A stretch of DNA of 64,000 nt from an uncultured Gammaproteobacteria bacterium (GTDB lineage Bacteria; Pseudomonadota; Gammaproteobacteria; HK1). Location: contig OY282378.1 in NCBI GenBank assembly GCA_958295835.1, forward strand, positions 4,923,694-4,987,693, given 5' to 3'. The notes beneath the pieces are model-generated. The model was not told the origin of the DNA. It was given only the letters and a program-made list of their open reading frames with translations, and ran no database searches. Both the position numbers and the translations under genes were made by a program. Positions 27,416 to 36,990 of this stretch are shown here, one piece after another (position 1 is the stretch's first letter; each line of letters starts with the position of its first letter).

Positions 27416-28558
27416 TCACACCTTGCGGAGCGCCTGCTCCAGGTCCGCGATGATGTCGTCGACGTCCTCGACTCCGACCGACAGCCGAACCAGGCCGTCG
27501 GTGAGGCCTCGTGCGCGGCGCTCTTCGATCGGAACGTCGACATGGGTCATCGTCGCCGGATGCGTGATCATCGTCTCCACCGCCCCCAGGCTCTCGGCGA
27601 GGCCGGCGAGCTCCACCGCGTTCATCACCGCGCGGCCGGCCTCGACGCCGCCCGCGAGCTGGAACGTCATCATCCCGCTGAAGCCCGACATCTGTGCGCT
27701 CGCGAGCGCATGCTGAGGATGCGAGGCGAGGCCCGGGTAGGTGACGCGCTCGACCTTGTCGTGCCCTTCGAGGAACTCGGCTACCGCCTGTGCGTTTTCC
27801 GAATGCCGCGGCATGCGCAGATGCAGGGTCTTCACCCCCAGCAGGGTCAGCCAGCAGTCGAACGGGCTCGGCACCGCTCCGATCGTCTTCTGGATGAACT
27901 TGAACCGATCGAATATGTCCTCCCGATCGGTGACGAGCACCCCACCGATGATCTGGTTGTGGCCGCTCAGATACTTCGTGGTGCTGTGCATGACGATGTC
28001 CGCGCCGAGCTCGATCGGACGCAGGTACACGGGGGTCGCGAACGTCGAGTCGACCGCAAGATAGATCCCCGCCTCCCTTGCGATCGCCGACATCGCCTCG
28101 ACGTCGGTGATCTTCAGCAGCGGATTCGAGGGAGTCTCGACCCAGAGCATCTTCGTCTCCGGCCGGATTGCCTGACGCACCGTCTCCGGCTGCGCGGTAT
28201 CGACGTACGTGAACCCGAGGCCGTGGCTCGCAAGCACGTTGTTGAAGTGCCGCGACACGCCGCCGTAGACGTCGTCCGAGCACACCACGTGATCCCCCGC
28301 CTCCAGCAGCTTGAGCGCACCGTCCACCGCGGCCATGCCGCTCGCGAACATCACTCCGTAGCGGCCGCTGTCGAGCGCGGCGAGATTCTCCTCGAGCACC
28401 TGGCGGGTGGGATTCGAGGACCGCGTGTAGTCGAAGCCCTTGTCGCGTCCGACCTCGTCCAGCACGTAGGTCGCGGTCTGGTAGATCGGGGGGACGATCG
28501 AGCCGGTGGTGGGGTCCGGACGAATGCCGGCATGCACTACTTTCGTGTCGAATTTCAT
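27416..28558 (-). CDS. Trans-sulfuration family PLP enzyme (cystathionine gamma-synthase/gamma-lyase type)
   Basis: 380 residues of the Cys/Met metabolism PLP family. The N-terminus MKFDTKVVHAG and DYTRSSNPTR are typical; the PLP region is FASGMAAVDGAL and AVDSTFATPV, with the Schiff-base Lys in HSTTKYLSGHN. GGAGG precedes the ATG at 28558. The C-terminal THPATMTHVDV segment occurs in both synthases and lyases, so the direction (methionine synthesis or cystathionine breakdown) cannot be decided from sequence. The same-strand dehydrogenase gene lies 28 bp upstream, suggesting one operon. Confidence 0.9.
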   Translation of the reverse strand: MKFDTKVVHAGIRPDPTTGSIVPPIYQTATYVLDEVGRDKGFDYTRSSNPTRQVLEENLAALDSGRYGVMFASGMAAVDGALKLLEAGDHVVCSDDVYGGVSRHFNNVLASHGLGFTYVDTAQPETVRQAIRPETKMLWVETPSNPLLKITDVEAMSAIAREAGIYLAVDSTFATPVYLRPIELGADIVMHSTTKYLSGHNQIIGGVLVTDREDIFDRFKFIQKTIGAVPSPFDCWLTLLGVKTLHLRMPRHSENAQAVAEFLEGHDKVERVTYPGLASHPQHALASAQMSGFSGMMTFQLAGGVEAGRAVMNAVELAGLAESLGAVETMITHPATMTHVDVPIEERRARGLTDGLVRLSVGVEDVDDIIADLEQALRKV

Positions 28559-28586
28559 CGAATTCCTCCGCCGACGGGTTCGGCGC

Positions 28587-29480
28587 CTACGGATTGGTGA
28601 GCAGCCGCATGAGGCTCGAGGTATCCCAGCGTCCGCCGCCGCGCGCCTGCGCCCGCGCATAGAACTCGTTGACGAGCGCGGTCAGAGGCAGAAGCGCTCC
28701 GACGCGGTGCCCCTGGGCAAGGCAGATGTCGAGATCCTTGCGCATCCAGTCGACCGCGAATCCGAAGTCGAATTCGTCGTCGACCATGGTCGTTCCCCGG
28801 TTTTCCATCTGCCAGGACTGCGCGGCGCCTTTCGAGATCACGTCCAGCACGAGCTTGGCGTCCAGCCCGGAGCGCTGAGCGAGGTTCAGCGCCTCGGCCA
28901 ATCCCTGCACGACGCCCGCGATGCAGATCTGGTTGGCCATCTTGGTGAGCTGGCCGGACCCGACCGGACCGAGCAGGGTGACGGCGCGCGCATACGCATC
29001 GATGACGTCCCGGCATTGATCGAACTCGGCCTGGCCGCCACCCACCATGACCGTGAGCATCCCGTTCACGGCGCCGGCTTCACCGCCGGACACCGGTGCG
29101 TCCATGAACCCGAGACCGCGCTCCGCGGCGGCGGCAGCGAGCTCTCTGGCAACGTCGGCGGAGGCGGTGGTGTGATCGACGAACACCGCGCCGCGGTCCA
29201 TCCCCTCGAACGCCCCGCCCGCGCCTGTCGTCACCGAGCGCACGTCGTCGTCGTTGCCGACGCATGCGAACACGATCCCGTTTCCGGCCGCGGCCTCGGC
29301 CGGGGTCGCCGCCCTCCTCCCTCCGAACTCTTCGATCCACCGGGCGGCCTTCGATCCGGTCCGGTTGTACACGGTGACGTCGTGACCCGCCTTGGCGAGA
29401 TGCCCTGCCATGTGGTAACCCATGACCCCGAGGCCGAGGAACGCAACCTTCCCTGGCACGGCGCCCGCTGAATCGCTCAT
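28587..29480 (-). CDS. NAD(P)-dependent beta-hydroxyacid dehydrogenase (3-hydroxyisobutyrate dehydrogenase family)
   Basis: 297 residues. N-terminal Rossmann fold with VAFLGLGVMGYHMAGHL; substrate-binding DAPVSGGEAGA; catalytic Lys in GSGQLTKMANQI. Possible substrates are 3-hydroxyisobutyrate, tartronate semialdehyde or succinic semialdehyde. Located 28 bp upstream of the PLP-enzyme gene on the same strand. Confidence 0.9.
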   Translation of the reverse strand: MSDSAGAVPGKVAFLGLGVMGYHMAGHLAKAGHDVTVYNRTGSKAARWIEEFGGRRAATPAEAAAGNGIVFACVGNDDDVRSVTTGAGGAFEGMDRGAVFVDHTTASADVARELAAAAAERGLGFMDAPVSGGEAGAVNGMLTVMVGGGQAEFDQCRDVIDAYARAVTLLGPVGSGQLTKMANQICIAGVVQGLAEALNLAQRSGLDAKLVLDVISKGAAQSWQMENRGTTMVDDEFDFGFAVDWMRKDLDICLAQGHRVGALLPLTALVNEFYARAQARGGGRWDTSSLMRLLTNP

Positions 29481-29760
29481 GCTCGACTCCCCATCGGTTG
29501 CCCGCGGCCCGGCGCCGGGGCGGATGCGGATTATCGGCGGCAGCCCGGATTCGGTTCAAGGCGCCGTCTCGCCAAGTGCCGGCCATTTCGTGGATTCCCA
29601 ATCGCAAGGGAACGACGGACACCATTGCGGAACGAGGCCCCTGACGGCGTTCGCCGCGCGTTTCCGGCCACGGTGGAGCGGCTGCGGACGGAACGCAGCC
29701 AAGGCGGACGAGCGGAGCAAGCGCGGCCCCGCGAGCGTGCGGCGCTCGGGGCCGGGTCTC

Positions 29761-30405
29761 TCACCACATCAGCTCGTCGGGGACCTCGTATCCTTCGTAA
29801 CCCTCCTCCACCGTGCCCGCGCCGTCCCCACCGACCGTGATGAACACGAACACCTCCGGACGCAGCTCGCGCACCCGCTCCCCCGCCGCCCGCGGCACGA
29901 GATGGTGACGACCCCGGAAGCCGACGATCGCGAGCTCGCCGTTCGAGAGCCGGCGGCGCTGATCCCCGCTCACGTAGAGCCGCTTGACCCGATCGCCGCG
30001 GGTGAAATGAAACGGAGCATCGCTCTCCGCCTCGGCCTTCTCGGCCTCGGTGTCGAGGATCCGTCGAATCTCGAGGTTGAGCTGCCTGACCTGCGCCTCC
30101 GGATCGGCGGCAGGAGGCGTGGCCGGCGCCGCCGAACCCGGACTCTGGCCCGGAAGACGTTGCTTCGATGCATTCCGGGACCGACGCTTCACGGTGCCGT
30201 CCGCCGCCCGGCTCTTCCCCGCCTTGCTCCTTGCCGGCTTCGAGGGCGGCCGGCTGCCCTCGATGCGGGCGGGACGCCCGCGTTCTCGGGAAGTGCTGCT
30301 CCCCGCCGGTTTGGAGGGGGGCCGGCTGCTCCGCTCGGCGCGCGCCGCCTGCTCGCTGGTCACGAGCCCCGCTTTCAGCAGCTCGTCACGAAGCGATCTG
30401 GCCAT
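29761..30405 (-). CDS. DUF2058 family protein
   Basis: About 214 residues. The N-terminus SLRDELLKAGLVTSEQAARAE and the C-terminal FHFTRGDRVKRLYVS and VPRAAGERVRE segments match DUF2058 (YaiL-like, nucleoprotein-associated). The middle 70 residues are a basic, Ser/Pro/Arg-rich linker longer than usual, in which SRPPSKPA occurs twice. Function unknown; nucleic-acid association is suggested for the family. The 280 bp upstream of the dehydrogenase (29481-29760) shows no gene. Confidence 0.8.
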   Translation of the reverse strand: MARSLRDELLKAGLVTSEQAARAERSSRPPSKPAGSSTSRERGRPARIEGSRPPSKPARSKAGKSRAADGTVKRRSRNASKQRLPGQSPGSAAPATPPAADPEAQVRQLNLEIRRILDTEAEKAEAESDAPFHFTRGDRVKRLYVSGDQRRRLSNGELAIVGFRGRHHLVPRAAGERVRELRPEVFVFITVGGDGAGTVEEGYEGYEVPDELMW

Positions 30406-30514
30406 CGATCGATCCTTCAGGAATCCGGGGCGGCCGACCGTCGCAGGCCATGCGCGTCACGCGCGGCCATGGCGGTGCGGCGAACAGCTACCTGGGGGCG
30501 ACGGCGCATGGCGG

Positions 30515-30730
30515 TTACTGCGTGGCTGCGCTATCCGTACTCGCCCTGTCCGCTTCCGCGCGCGATGGGAGGGCGAGAGAGAGTTGACCACGGACGAAGG
30601 CGACCTCGCGTTCAATCCGGTCCACACGTTCCGTCAACGCACCGATGTCCGCCTTCAGCCACGCGAACAAGCCCAGTTGCACCGTGACGATGACGGTGCC
30701 CGTGGCGATGACGACGCCGCGCAGCTCCAT
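30515..30730 (-). CDS. Small membrane protein with coiled coil
   Basis: 71 residues: one transmembrane helix (VVIATGTVIVTVQLGLFAWL) then a predicted coiled coil (LTERVDRIEREVAFVRGQL). The pattern resembles the small XhlA-like or phage-type anchored coiled-coil proteins. No specific function can be given, but the composition and hydrophobic pattern look like real protein. Confidence 0.5.
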   Translation of the reverse strand: MELRGVVIATGTVIVTVQLGLFAWLKADIGALTERVDRIEREVAFVRGQLSLALPSRAEADRASTDSAATQ

Positions 30731-30854
30731 GAGGAGACTATCGCATCACTGTCGTCCGAGATCATCTCGTCCTCCCCGGCGGAGCGAAGCGCCCATTGCA
30801 TGCATGACTCACGATGCGCTCGACGCCTGCTACAGTACCCGCGGGTGCCTTCGG

Positions 30855-31328
30855 ATGCTACGCGGCGTGAAGCATCTCCTGATCGTCTACCACTCGCAGT
30901 CCGGCAAGACCGCCGCGATGGCCGGCGCGGTTCGGCGCGGAGCGATGCACCCCGACGTGGAGTCGGTGGACGTCCGCCTGCGCATCGCGGCCGATGCCGG
31001 ACCGCGCGATCTCATCTGGTGCGATGCGGTCGTCTTCGCGACTCCGGAGAACTTCGGGTACATGGCCGGGGCGATGAAGGACTTCTTCGACCGCACCTTC
31101 TATCCATGCCAAGGGCGCCTCGAAGGACTGCCCTGCGCGGTGGTGGTCGGCGCCGGCAACGACGGCACCGGAGCGCTCGGCGCACTGAGGCGCATCGTGC
31201 GGGGCTTTCCGCTGAACGAAACGCAGGAGCCGATCATCTGCCGCGGCCGGCTCGACGAGAACGTCATCGCCCGCTGCGAGGCCCTTGGAACGACGATGGC
31301 GGCCGGTCTCGAGATCGGCGTGTTCTGA
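30855..31328 (+). CDS. Flavodoxin/NAD(P)H-quinone-reductase-like protein
   Basis: About 157 residues with a flavodoxin-like fold. The phosphate-binding loop is IVYHSQSGKTAAMA; ATPENFGYMAGAMKDFFDRTF is the second FMN-contacting segment. The start may be the ATG at 30855 or a GTG at 30867. Probably an FMN electron carrier or reductase; partner unknown. Confidence 0.8.
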   Translation: MLRGVKHLLIVYHSQSGKTAAMAGAVRRGAMHPDVESVDVRLRIAADAGPRDLIWCDAVVFATPENFGYMAGAMKDFFDRTFYPCQGRLEGLPCAVVVGAGNDGTGALGALRRIVRGFPLNETQEPIICRGRLDENVIARCEALGTTMAAGLEIGVF

Positions 31329-31390
31329 GCCGCATCGGCCGGGTCCGCCAGCATGTATCGTTCGCCTCCCTCCCGCATCATCGGACCGCG

Positions 31391-31729
31391 ATGGATCGTC
31401 TGCGAGATTTCGTGAGCACCTTCGGCGCGCTGCGCGTGATGCTGGTGATCGGCGTCGTCGCGCTCATCGTCGCGGCGCCGTTCTCCGACGGCCCGGCCTA
31501 CTCGACGGGGTGGCCGCTGGTGCGCAGCGTCATCGCACCGACCCTGTTCGTGATCATGGCGTTCGTCCTTCCGCTCGACGTCACGATGACGCTCATATTC
31601 ATGTCCGATCGGCAGGGACCGGAACGACGCCGCCTTCGACGCATCGCGCAAGCCGAGACCGTGCTGCTCGTCGCGATGCTCGTTGCGTGGATGCCGCTGA
31701 TGATGCGGCTGCTCCGAACCCTCGACTGA
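31391..31729 (+). CDS. Small integral membrane protein
   Basis: 112 residues with three hydrophobic helices (VMLVIGVVALIVAAPF; IAPTLFVIMAFVLPLDVTM; TVLLVAMLVAWMPLMMRLL) and a basic loop. Not recognised. Lies between the flavodoxin-like gene and the copper-chaperone gene, all in the same direction. Confidence 0.6.
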   Translation: MDRLRDFVSTFGALRVMLVIGVVALIVAAPFSDGPAYSTGWPLVRSVIAPTLFVIMAFVLPLDVTMTLIFMSDRQGPERRRLRRIAQAETVLLVAMLVAWMPLMMRLLRTLD

Positions 31730-31814
31730 ATTGGTGCGCAACGGCATGATCGATCCGCCTGACCAGCGCTGCCGCCCAATGAAGTCCGGCATCCTTGCCC
31801 GCCGGGGGACCGAC

Positions 31815-32303
31815 ATGCTCGCCCGGCTGTCCGGCTTCTTCCTCATTGCCGCGCTGGCCGCTCCCGCGACCGCCCAGCACTACACGCCGGGAGATCTGTC
31901 GATCGACCGTCCATGGTCACGCGAGCTTCCGCCCGTCGCCCCGAACGGCGCCGCCTACCTCCGGATCGAGAACGGCGGGAGCGAGGCGGTCCGCATCGTC
32001 TCGGTGTCCTCCCCGATCGCCGACCGCGCCGAGCTCCATACCCACGAGATGGAAGGCGGAGTCATGAAGATGCGCCACGTCCATTCGGCCGAGGTGCCCG
32101 CCCGGAGCGCGCTCTCGTTCGAGCCGGGAGGACTGCACGTGATGCTCATCGGGCTGAAGAAAGCCCTCGTGGGAGGAGAGAGCTTTCCCCTCACCCTGGA
32201 GTTCGACAAGGCCGGAACCATTGACGTGACGGTCGAAATCATGGGCAGGGGGAGGCCGGATCACTCCGGCCACGGAGAGCACGAGCACGGACAGAGCCAG
32301 TAG
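31815..32303 (+). CDS. Periplasmic copper chaperone PCu(A)C
   Basis: About 162 residues with signal peptide (LSGFFLIAALAAPATA). The Cu(I) ligand pattern is present as AELHTHEMEGGVMKMRHV and LHVMLIGLK, i.e. the H/M...H-x-M set of PCu(A)C, plus a His-rich tail (HSGHGEHEHG) able to bind Cu(II). Such proteins deliver copper to the CuA site of cytochrome oxidase. I chose the ATG at 31815, directly before the signal peptide; an ATG at 31779 is possible. No Sco gene is alongside. Confidence 0.88.
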   Translation: MLARLSGFFLIAALAAPATAQHYTPGDLSIDRPWSRELPPVAPNGAAYLRIENGGSEAVRIVSVSSPIADRAELHTHEMEGGVMKMRHVHSAEVPARSALSFEPGGLHVMLIGLKKALVGGESFPLTLEFDKAGTIDVTVEIMGRGRPDHSGHGEHEHGQSQ

Positions 32304-32426
32304 TCGGGGCTTGGCGATGGGGAGACGTGCGCCCTCGGCTTCGGGACACGGGCACGGACCAGGGCACGGGCCGAACGACGATGGGGAGAGGCCGGGCGCA
32401 TGGTGCCCGTCCGAATGCCCGGGGGC

Positions 32427-33506
32427 CTACGTCCGAGCCGACGATGACCCCACCCGCATCTTCCCGTGATGCGGCGGCGGATGGCGGAGATCGTCGAACA
32501 CCTCGTAGTCGACTCCGGTCCCGCTGATTCGGAATACCGCGGTCGCGAGCGTGAAGCCGGGGTCGTCCGCGTCCTTCTCGCGGCGATGGATCGGCAGGGG
32601 CGAGCCCACGTCGCCGAGCACGCACAGCGGATCGCCGCCGTCCACCACGCCGCCCTCGATCAGCGTCTCGGCTCGAATCCGGCGGCTGCGCGACGAGGGA
32701 TCGATCACCTGCGGCAGGTGCGCGAAACGCTCGTGCAGCAGATGATTCGCGTGGACCCGAGGCTCGCGCGCCTCCACCACCACGCATCCGCTCGCAGGCG
32801 CCTCGACCGACAGGAGACGATGGTCGCCGGCCCGTCCAAGGCTGTGATGGAAGCCGCTCGCCCGAACGGTGCCGCGGATGCACGCGACCGCGTCGTCGAG
32901 CCGTTCGCAGTCGAGCACCGCGCGGCATACGAGGTGGCGCGGCACTCCGAGCGCATGATCCTCCGGACGTACGTCGTCGACGGTCTGGACGAGACCGGCA
33001 CGATTGACTGCAAAGGCATGGCCGGGAAGCAGCCCGGGGGAGTAGAAGCTCACGAACCCCGGCGCCCGGTCGGGTCGCACGTCGACGACGCGACAGTAGC
33101 CGTGGAGCCCCGGCTCGTCGTCCTCGTTATGGGCGATGATCCCGGAGCGCGGGGCCCGCGGCGGGATCATCACCGTCGTGCCGCCGGCCGCATCCGGGCG
33201 AGGCCTCCGCCCCCCGCTTCCCGGGAGGTCCCCGCGGCAGTTCCACAGGAACACGGCCTCGAACGCCATGCCGGCGCCGTCCGCGATGCCTTCGATCTCA
33301 CGCACGTAATGCGGCCATGCGGCGCGGGCCGCGGCTTCGAGTGCGCGCACGCGATCCCTGCCCCGCCACTCGCGCATCAAGCTCCGGAACCGGTCGAGGG
33401 CGGGCACTACGTCCCGCAAGGCGCTCGCCGACGCCTCACCGAGGGCGCGGCCGATGGCATAGGCATCGCCGCTCGTGCTCAGGGGGGCGAGGGTCGGGCC
33501 ACGCAT
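32427..33506 (-). CDS. C45-family acyltransferase/amidohydrolase-like protein (acyl-CoA:6-APA acyltransferase fold)
   Basis: 359 residues resembling peptidase C45, Ntn-hydrolases that cleave themselves to expose an N-terminal Cys. The candidate nucleophile is the Cys in FLWNCRGD; IAHNEDDEP corresponds to the conserved N-x-D segment. Downstream elements VNRAGLVQTVDD and HANHLLHERF also fit. The start codon overlaps the stop of the upstream Ser/Thr kinase (ATGA), so the two are translationally coupled. Substrate unknown. Confidence 0.75.
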   Translation of the reverse strand: MRGPTLAPLSTSGDAYAIGRALGEASASALRDVVPALDRFRSLMREWRGRDRVRALEAAARAAWPHYVREIEGIADGAGMAFEAVFLWNCRGDLPGSGGRRPRPDAAGGTTVMIPPRAPRSGIIAHNEDDEPGLHGYCRVVDVRPDRAPGFVSFYSPGLLPGHAFAVNRAGLVQTVDDVRPEDHALGVPRHLVCRAVLDCERLDDAVACIRGTVRASGFHHSLGRAGDHRLLSVEAPASGCVVVEAREPRVHANHLLHERFAHLPQVIDPSSRSRRIRAETLIEGGVVDGGDPLCVLGDVGSPLPIHRREKDADDPGFTLATAVFRISGTGVDYEVFDDLRHPPPHHGKMRVGSSSART

Positions 33507-35761
33507 CAGCCGCCTGCCTCATCGATACGAGCCCGCAGCGCCTGCGCAAGCGTGAGCTCCTGGGCGGATTCCCCTTCCTCGAACCATTGCAGCGATGTTT
33601 CGATCGCGTCGCGGGCTTCGTCGTTCCTCCCCGCGCGCATCCACAACGGGACGAGATCGAGCACTACACGCAGCTCGTGCATGCGCGCGGTCTGATAGCG
33701 GGCGATCTCGTGGGCACGCATGAGCAGATCCTCCGCTTCCGGCTCGAACTCGGCGGAGCTGGCAAGCAGAAGCGCGGCACGGATGCGCAACAGCTCCGAT
33801 TCGTGCTCGTGTGCGTGTCCACGCTCATGGCACAAGGCAAGCGCCTCGTCGACGGCCTCCAGCCCGCGTTGCGCCTGCGCGCCGGCCAGGCACACGCGCC
33901 CGAGCGTGAGCAGCGCATAGATCCGGCTTCCATCCGCGCCGACGTTGCGCAGCCCGTTCAAACCGTCCTGGACGCGCACGATACCTTCGTCGAGATCTCC
34001 GGTCGCAGCGGTCACGAGTCCGTCGAGCACCGCGCTCCACGGCAGCCACTCCGCGAGCGCATGCCCGCTCGCGACCCGCACGAGCTGCCGGGCCGCGTCG
34101 CGCGCACCCGCCCAGTCCCGACGCTCGGCGTGAATCCGCGCCGCCGCGGCATGAACGAAGGCATCGCTCGGGGGATGCTCGATCCGGCCGGCCAGCGCCA
34201 GCGCCTCGGTCAACCGTTGCTCGCTCAGACGCAAGTGTCCGAGCACCCAGAAGTTCGACGCGAGACACGCAAGCGAGACGACGCCCGCGTCGCAGGCTCC
34301 GTTGACGGCTCCTGCGCCGGCCTCGTGCGGCTCGTATCGCTCGATGGCCATATCGAGATGGGTGCCGCCCGCCGCGCGGTCACCGAGCATGCTGAGCGCC
34401 AGGCCGGCGACGCGATGCGCTTCGACGAACAATGGCGTGGCTTCGCGCTCGCGCGCCGCGGCGAGCAGCTCGCGCGCGACCTCCAGGGCGCTGTCGCATT
34501 CCCCCCGAGCCAGCGCCACCGCTGCTGCGAGTCCCAGCGCCGACAGGCGGGATTCGTCGTCTCCCTCCCACCCCGCCAGAACGAATGCGCGGGCAAGCGA
34601 ACGCTCGATCAAGGGATGCGCCGGCCCTTCGACGAGCAGCAGCGCGTGCACGAGGCCGATATGGATCTCGACTTCCACCGCAGCGAGGGTGTCCGAAGTG
34701 CCCACCGCCTCCAGCGCGGTCTCGAATCGCTGCCTTGCCCGCAGGTAATGTGCGTTGGCGAGCGCCTCGCGGCCGTCCTGCAGACACGCCCGGACGGTGA
34801 GCGGGTCCACCGTCACCGACGCCACGCCCGCGCCGGTCTCGATGACCGACGACTCGTCCAGGAACACCGCATGGCCCATCGAGCGTTCGGTTTCCGCACC
34901 GGCGCCGGTGCGGAGAAACTCACGGAGATCGTGGGCGAGCTCCCCTGCCGCGTCATAGCGCTCGGCGCGGTCCTTCGCCATCGCGCGAAGGCAGATGCGC
35001 TCCAGGGCCTCGGGCACTGCGGCATCGATCCGGGACGGAAGTTCGGGCGGCACCTCCAGGATCTGGCGATAGAGCTTTTCCCGGTCGGTGGCGACGAAGG
35101 GCAGCGTACCGCACAGCATTCGGTAGAGGACGACTCCGAGGCTGTAGATGTCGCTGCGCGCGCCGATCGCATGCCCCTTCCCGCTGATCTGCTCCGGCGA
35201 CATGTAGCCGGGCGTGCCCGCGGCCCGCCCCGGAGCCAGCGCCCCGGCGTCGTCCTGATTGAACGCGAGGCCGAAGTCGATCAGGACCGGCCCTCGATCG
35301 TCGGTCAGGATGATGTTGGACGGCTTGACGTCGCGGTGCACCACACCTTGCGCGTGCGCGTGCGCGAGGGCGTCGGCGACATCGGCGACCGTACGCGCCG
35401 TTTCCCGGAAGTCCGGCCGGCGTTTCTTCAGGTGCGAAAGCAGGCTCTTTCCGGAAAGCAGGGCCGAGACGATGTAGCGGTGCTCGCCTTCGACGCCTGC
35501 ATCGAACACGGTGACGATACGCGGATGCTGCAGGCGGGCGAGCTGGCGGGCTTCCTTGACGAACGCCGCGCGGCCTTCCGCGGAGTCCATCCTCCCGATG
35601 TGCGCGACCTTGATCGCGACCGGTCGCTCGAGCTCGCCGTCGAAACCCTCGTACACGGTCGCGAAGCCCCCGCGTCCGATGGTGCCGCGAACGACGTAGC
35701 GGCCGAACCGGCGTGGTCTCGGGCTCCGCGATGATTCCCCTCCCGGGGGTGCGGCGCTCAT
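33506..35761 (-). CDS. Serine/threonine protein kinase with C-terminal TPR-like helical region
   Basis: 751 residues. The kinase domain at about 20-275 has the Gly loop GRGGFATVYEG, the ATP Lys in AIKVAHIG, the catalytic loop HRDVKPSN, DFGLA and MSPEQ in place of APE; all key residues are present. No transmembrane helix follows; residues 330-751 are Ala-rich helices with TPR character (HYLRARQRFETALEAV, AQRGLEAVDEALALC), suggesting a soluble, scaffold-type kinase. It overlaps the downstream C45-like gene by ATGA, making that protein a candidate target or partner. Confidence 0.92.
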   Translation of the reverse strand: MSAAPPGGESSRSPRPRRFGRYVVRGTIGRGGFATVYEGFDGELERPVAIKVAHIGRMDSAEGRAAFVKEARQLARLQHPRIVTVFDAGVEGEHRYIVSALLSGKSLLSHLKKRRPDFRETARTVADVADALAHAHAQGVVHRDVKPSNIILTDDRGPVLIDFGLAFNQDDAGALAPGRAAGTPGYMSPEQISGKGHAIGARSDIYSLGVVLYRMLCGTLPFVATDREKLYRQILEVPPELPSRIDAAVPEALERICLRAMAKDRAERYDAAGELAHDLREFLRTGAGAETERSMGHAVFLDESSVIETGAGVASVTVDPLTVRACLQDGREALANAHYLRARQRFETALEAVGTSDTLAAVEVEIHIGLVHALLLVEGPAHPLIERSLARAFVLAGWEGDDESRLSALGLAAAVALARGECDSALEVARELLAAAREREATPLFVEAHRVAGLALSMLGDRAAGGTHLDMAIERYEPHEAGAGAVNGACDAGVVSLACLASNFWVLGHLRLSEQRLTEALALAGRIEHPPSDAFVHAAAARIHAERRDWAGARDAARQLVRVASGHALAEWLPWSAVLDGLVTAATGDLDEGIVRVQDGLNGLRNVGADGSRIYALLTLGRVCLAGAQAQRGLEAVDEALALCHERGHAHEHESELLRIRAALLLASSAEFEPEAEDLLMRAHEIARYQTARMHELRVVLDLVPLWMRAGRNDEARDAIETSLQWFEEGESAQELTLAQALRARIDEAGG

Positions 35762-35776
35762 GACTGCGTGAGGCGA

Positions 35777-36229
35777 TCAGCCGGACGGATGGCGCGCGAT
35801 GATCTGGGGGACGATCAAGATCATGACCGTCTCCCCGCGATGGTTCCGGACGGTGTAACGCATCCGCACCACCCCACGATCGGCCTTCGACTTCGAAGGC
35901 CGCAGCTCGATCACCTCGACCTCGGTGTACAAGGTGTCGCCGGGGCGTACCGGAGCCGTCCAGTGCAACTCCTCCAGGCCCGGCGCCCCAATCCCCGATT
36001 CCCGTATCACGCCGAGCTGGAAGAACATCCGAAACGACAGGGCCAGGGTCTGGAACCCGCTCGCGACGAGGCCGCCGAAATGGGTTCGCGCAGCCGCCTC
36101 CCTGTCGATATGAAACCGCTGAGGATCGTAGCGGGTCGCAAAGTCGATGATCGACGCTTCGGTGAGCGTCACCCCCTGCGAGACGAAGCGCTGCCCCACC
36201 TCGAAATCCTCGAACCACTGGTTACCCAC
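35777..36229 (-). CDS. MaoC-like (hot-dog fold) dehydratase
   Basis: About 150 residues; hot-dog fold with the hydratase motif ITEASIIDFATRYD-like segment (TLTEASIIDFATRYDPQRFH), Asp and His being the catalytic pair of (R)-enoyl-CoA hydratases, and HFGGLVASGFQT. I use GTG at 36229 with GGGAGA upstream; the open frame continues to 36355 without conserved sequence. Located 16 bp upstream of the kinase gene's left neighbour and downstream of peptide deformylase on the same strand. Confidence 0.85.
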   Translation of the reverse strand: MGNQWFEDFEVGQRFVSQGVTLTEASIIDFATRYDPQRFHIDREAAARTHFGGLVASGFQTLALSFRMFFQLGVIRESGIGAPGLEELHWTAPVRPGDTLYTEVEVIELRPSKSKADRGVVRMRYTVRNHRGETVMILIVPQIIARHPSG

Positions 36230-36276
36230 GGCGATCTCCCGTGCGAATCCCGAACCCCGTACCGTACGGCCCCGCC

Positions 36277-36855
36277 TCACGCGCCCCAGCGTTCCACGAG
36301 CTGCCGGACCCGATCGGCGAATGCCTCCTGGCGAAAGGCCGAGAACGCGGACCAACTGCAGAACGTCCCGGGATCGTCGACCCGGTGGGGAAACAGGATG
36401 CCGTCGAGATGGTCGTTCTCGTGCTGGAACGTGCCGGCCGAATATCCGCGGACTTCGAACGACCGGTGCACGCCGTCGCGATCGTAGCCCGAGACCGATA
36501 CCTCCAGGTGGCGGGTCACCGCCCCGCGCAGGTTCGGCACCGACAGGCAGCCCTCGTAGTTCTCGAACGTCTCGTCGGAGAGAAACGAGATCGCGGGGTT
36601 GACCAGAATGGTGAGAGGGATCGGCGGCTTGTAGGGATAGCGCGGATTGCCGCCCCGGACTTCCACCGTGAACAGCCGGTAGGGGATGCCGATCTGGTTG
36701 GCGGCGATCCCGGCGCCGCTGGCGGCGCGCATCGTATCGATCAGATCATCGATCCAACCTTGCACCTCGGGGGTGCCGATGGCGTCCACCTCCACCTCGC
36801 GCGCCCGGGCCGCCAGCGTGGGATGCCCGATTTCCAGAATCTCGCGTACCGCCAT
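36277..36855 (-). CDS. def: Peptide deformylase
   Basis: 192 residues; removes the formyl group from nascent proteins. Motif 1 GAGIAANQIG (GxGxAAxQ), motif 2 EGCLS with the metal-binding Cys, and motif 3 QHENDHLDG with the two metal His and catalytic Glu are all intact. The C-terminus, with SAFSAFRQEAFADRV, is longer than in E. coli Def and resembles secondary deformylases. It stands away from fmt, so this may be a second copy. The start at 36855 has GGAG 9 nt upstream. Confidence 0.93.
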   Translation of the reverse strand: MAVREILEIGHPTLAARAREVEVDAIGTPEVQGWIDDLIDTMRAASGAGIAANQIGIPYRLFTVEVRGGNPRYPYKPPIPLTILVNPAISFLSDETFENYEGCLSVPNLRGAVTRHLEVSVSGYDRDGVHRSFEVRGYSAGTFQHENDHLDGILFPHRVDDPGTFCSWSAFSAFRQEAFADRVRQLVERWGA

Positions 36856-36990
36856 CTCTCGCTCTCCGTATCCGTCATCCGATGATTGAAGCGTCGTTCG
36901 CGTCTCGTCCCGGTCGTGGACCGGCTGGTGGCCGATTCCTCTCTCGGCCGTTCGCGGTCCCGGACGGCCGGGCACGGGGTCGAGCGGACA

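Noticed and set aside
29481..29760. Possible small gene between dehydrogenase and DUF2058
   Set aside because: Open frames are shadows with no start context or conserved pattern.
33317..35734. 805-codon open frame on the + strand
   Set aside because: Antisense to the Ser/Thr kinase, whose motifs are complete on the other strand.
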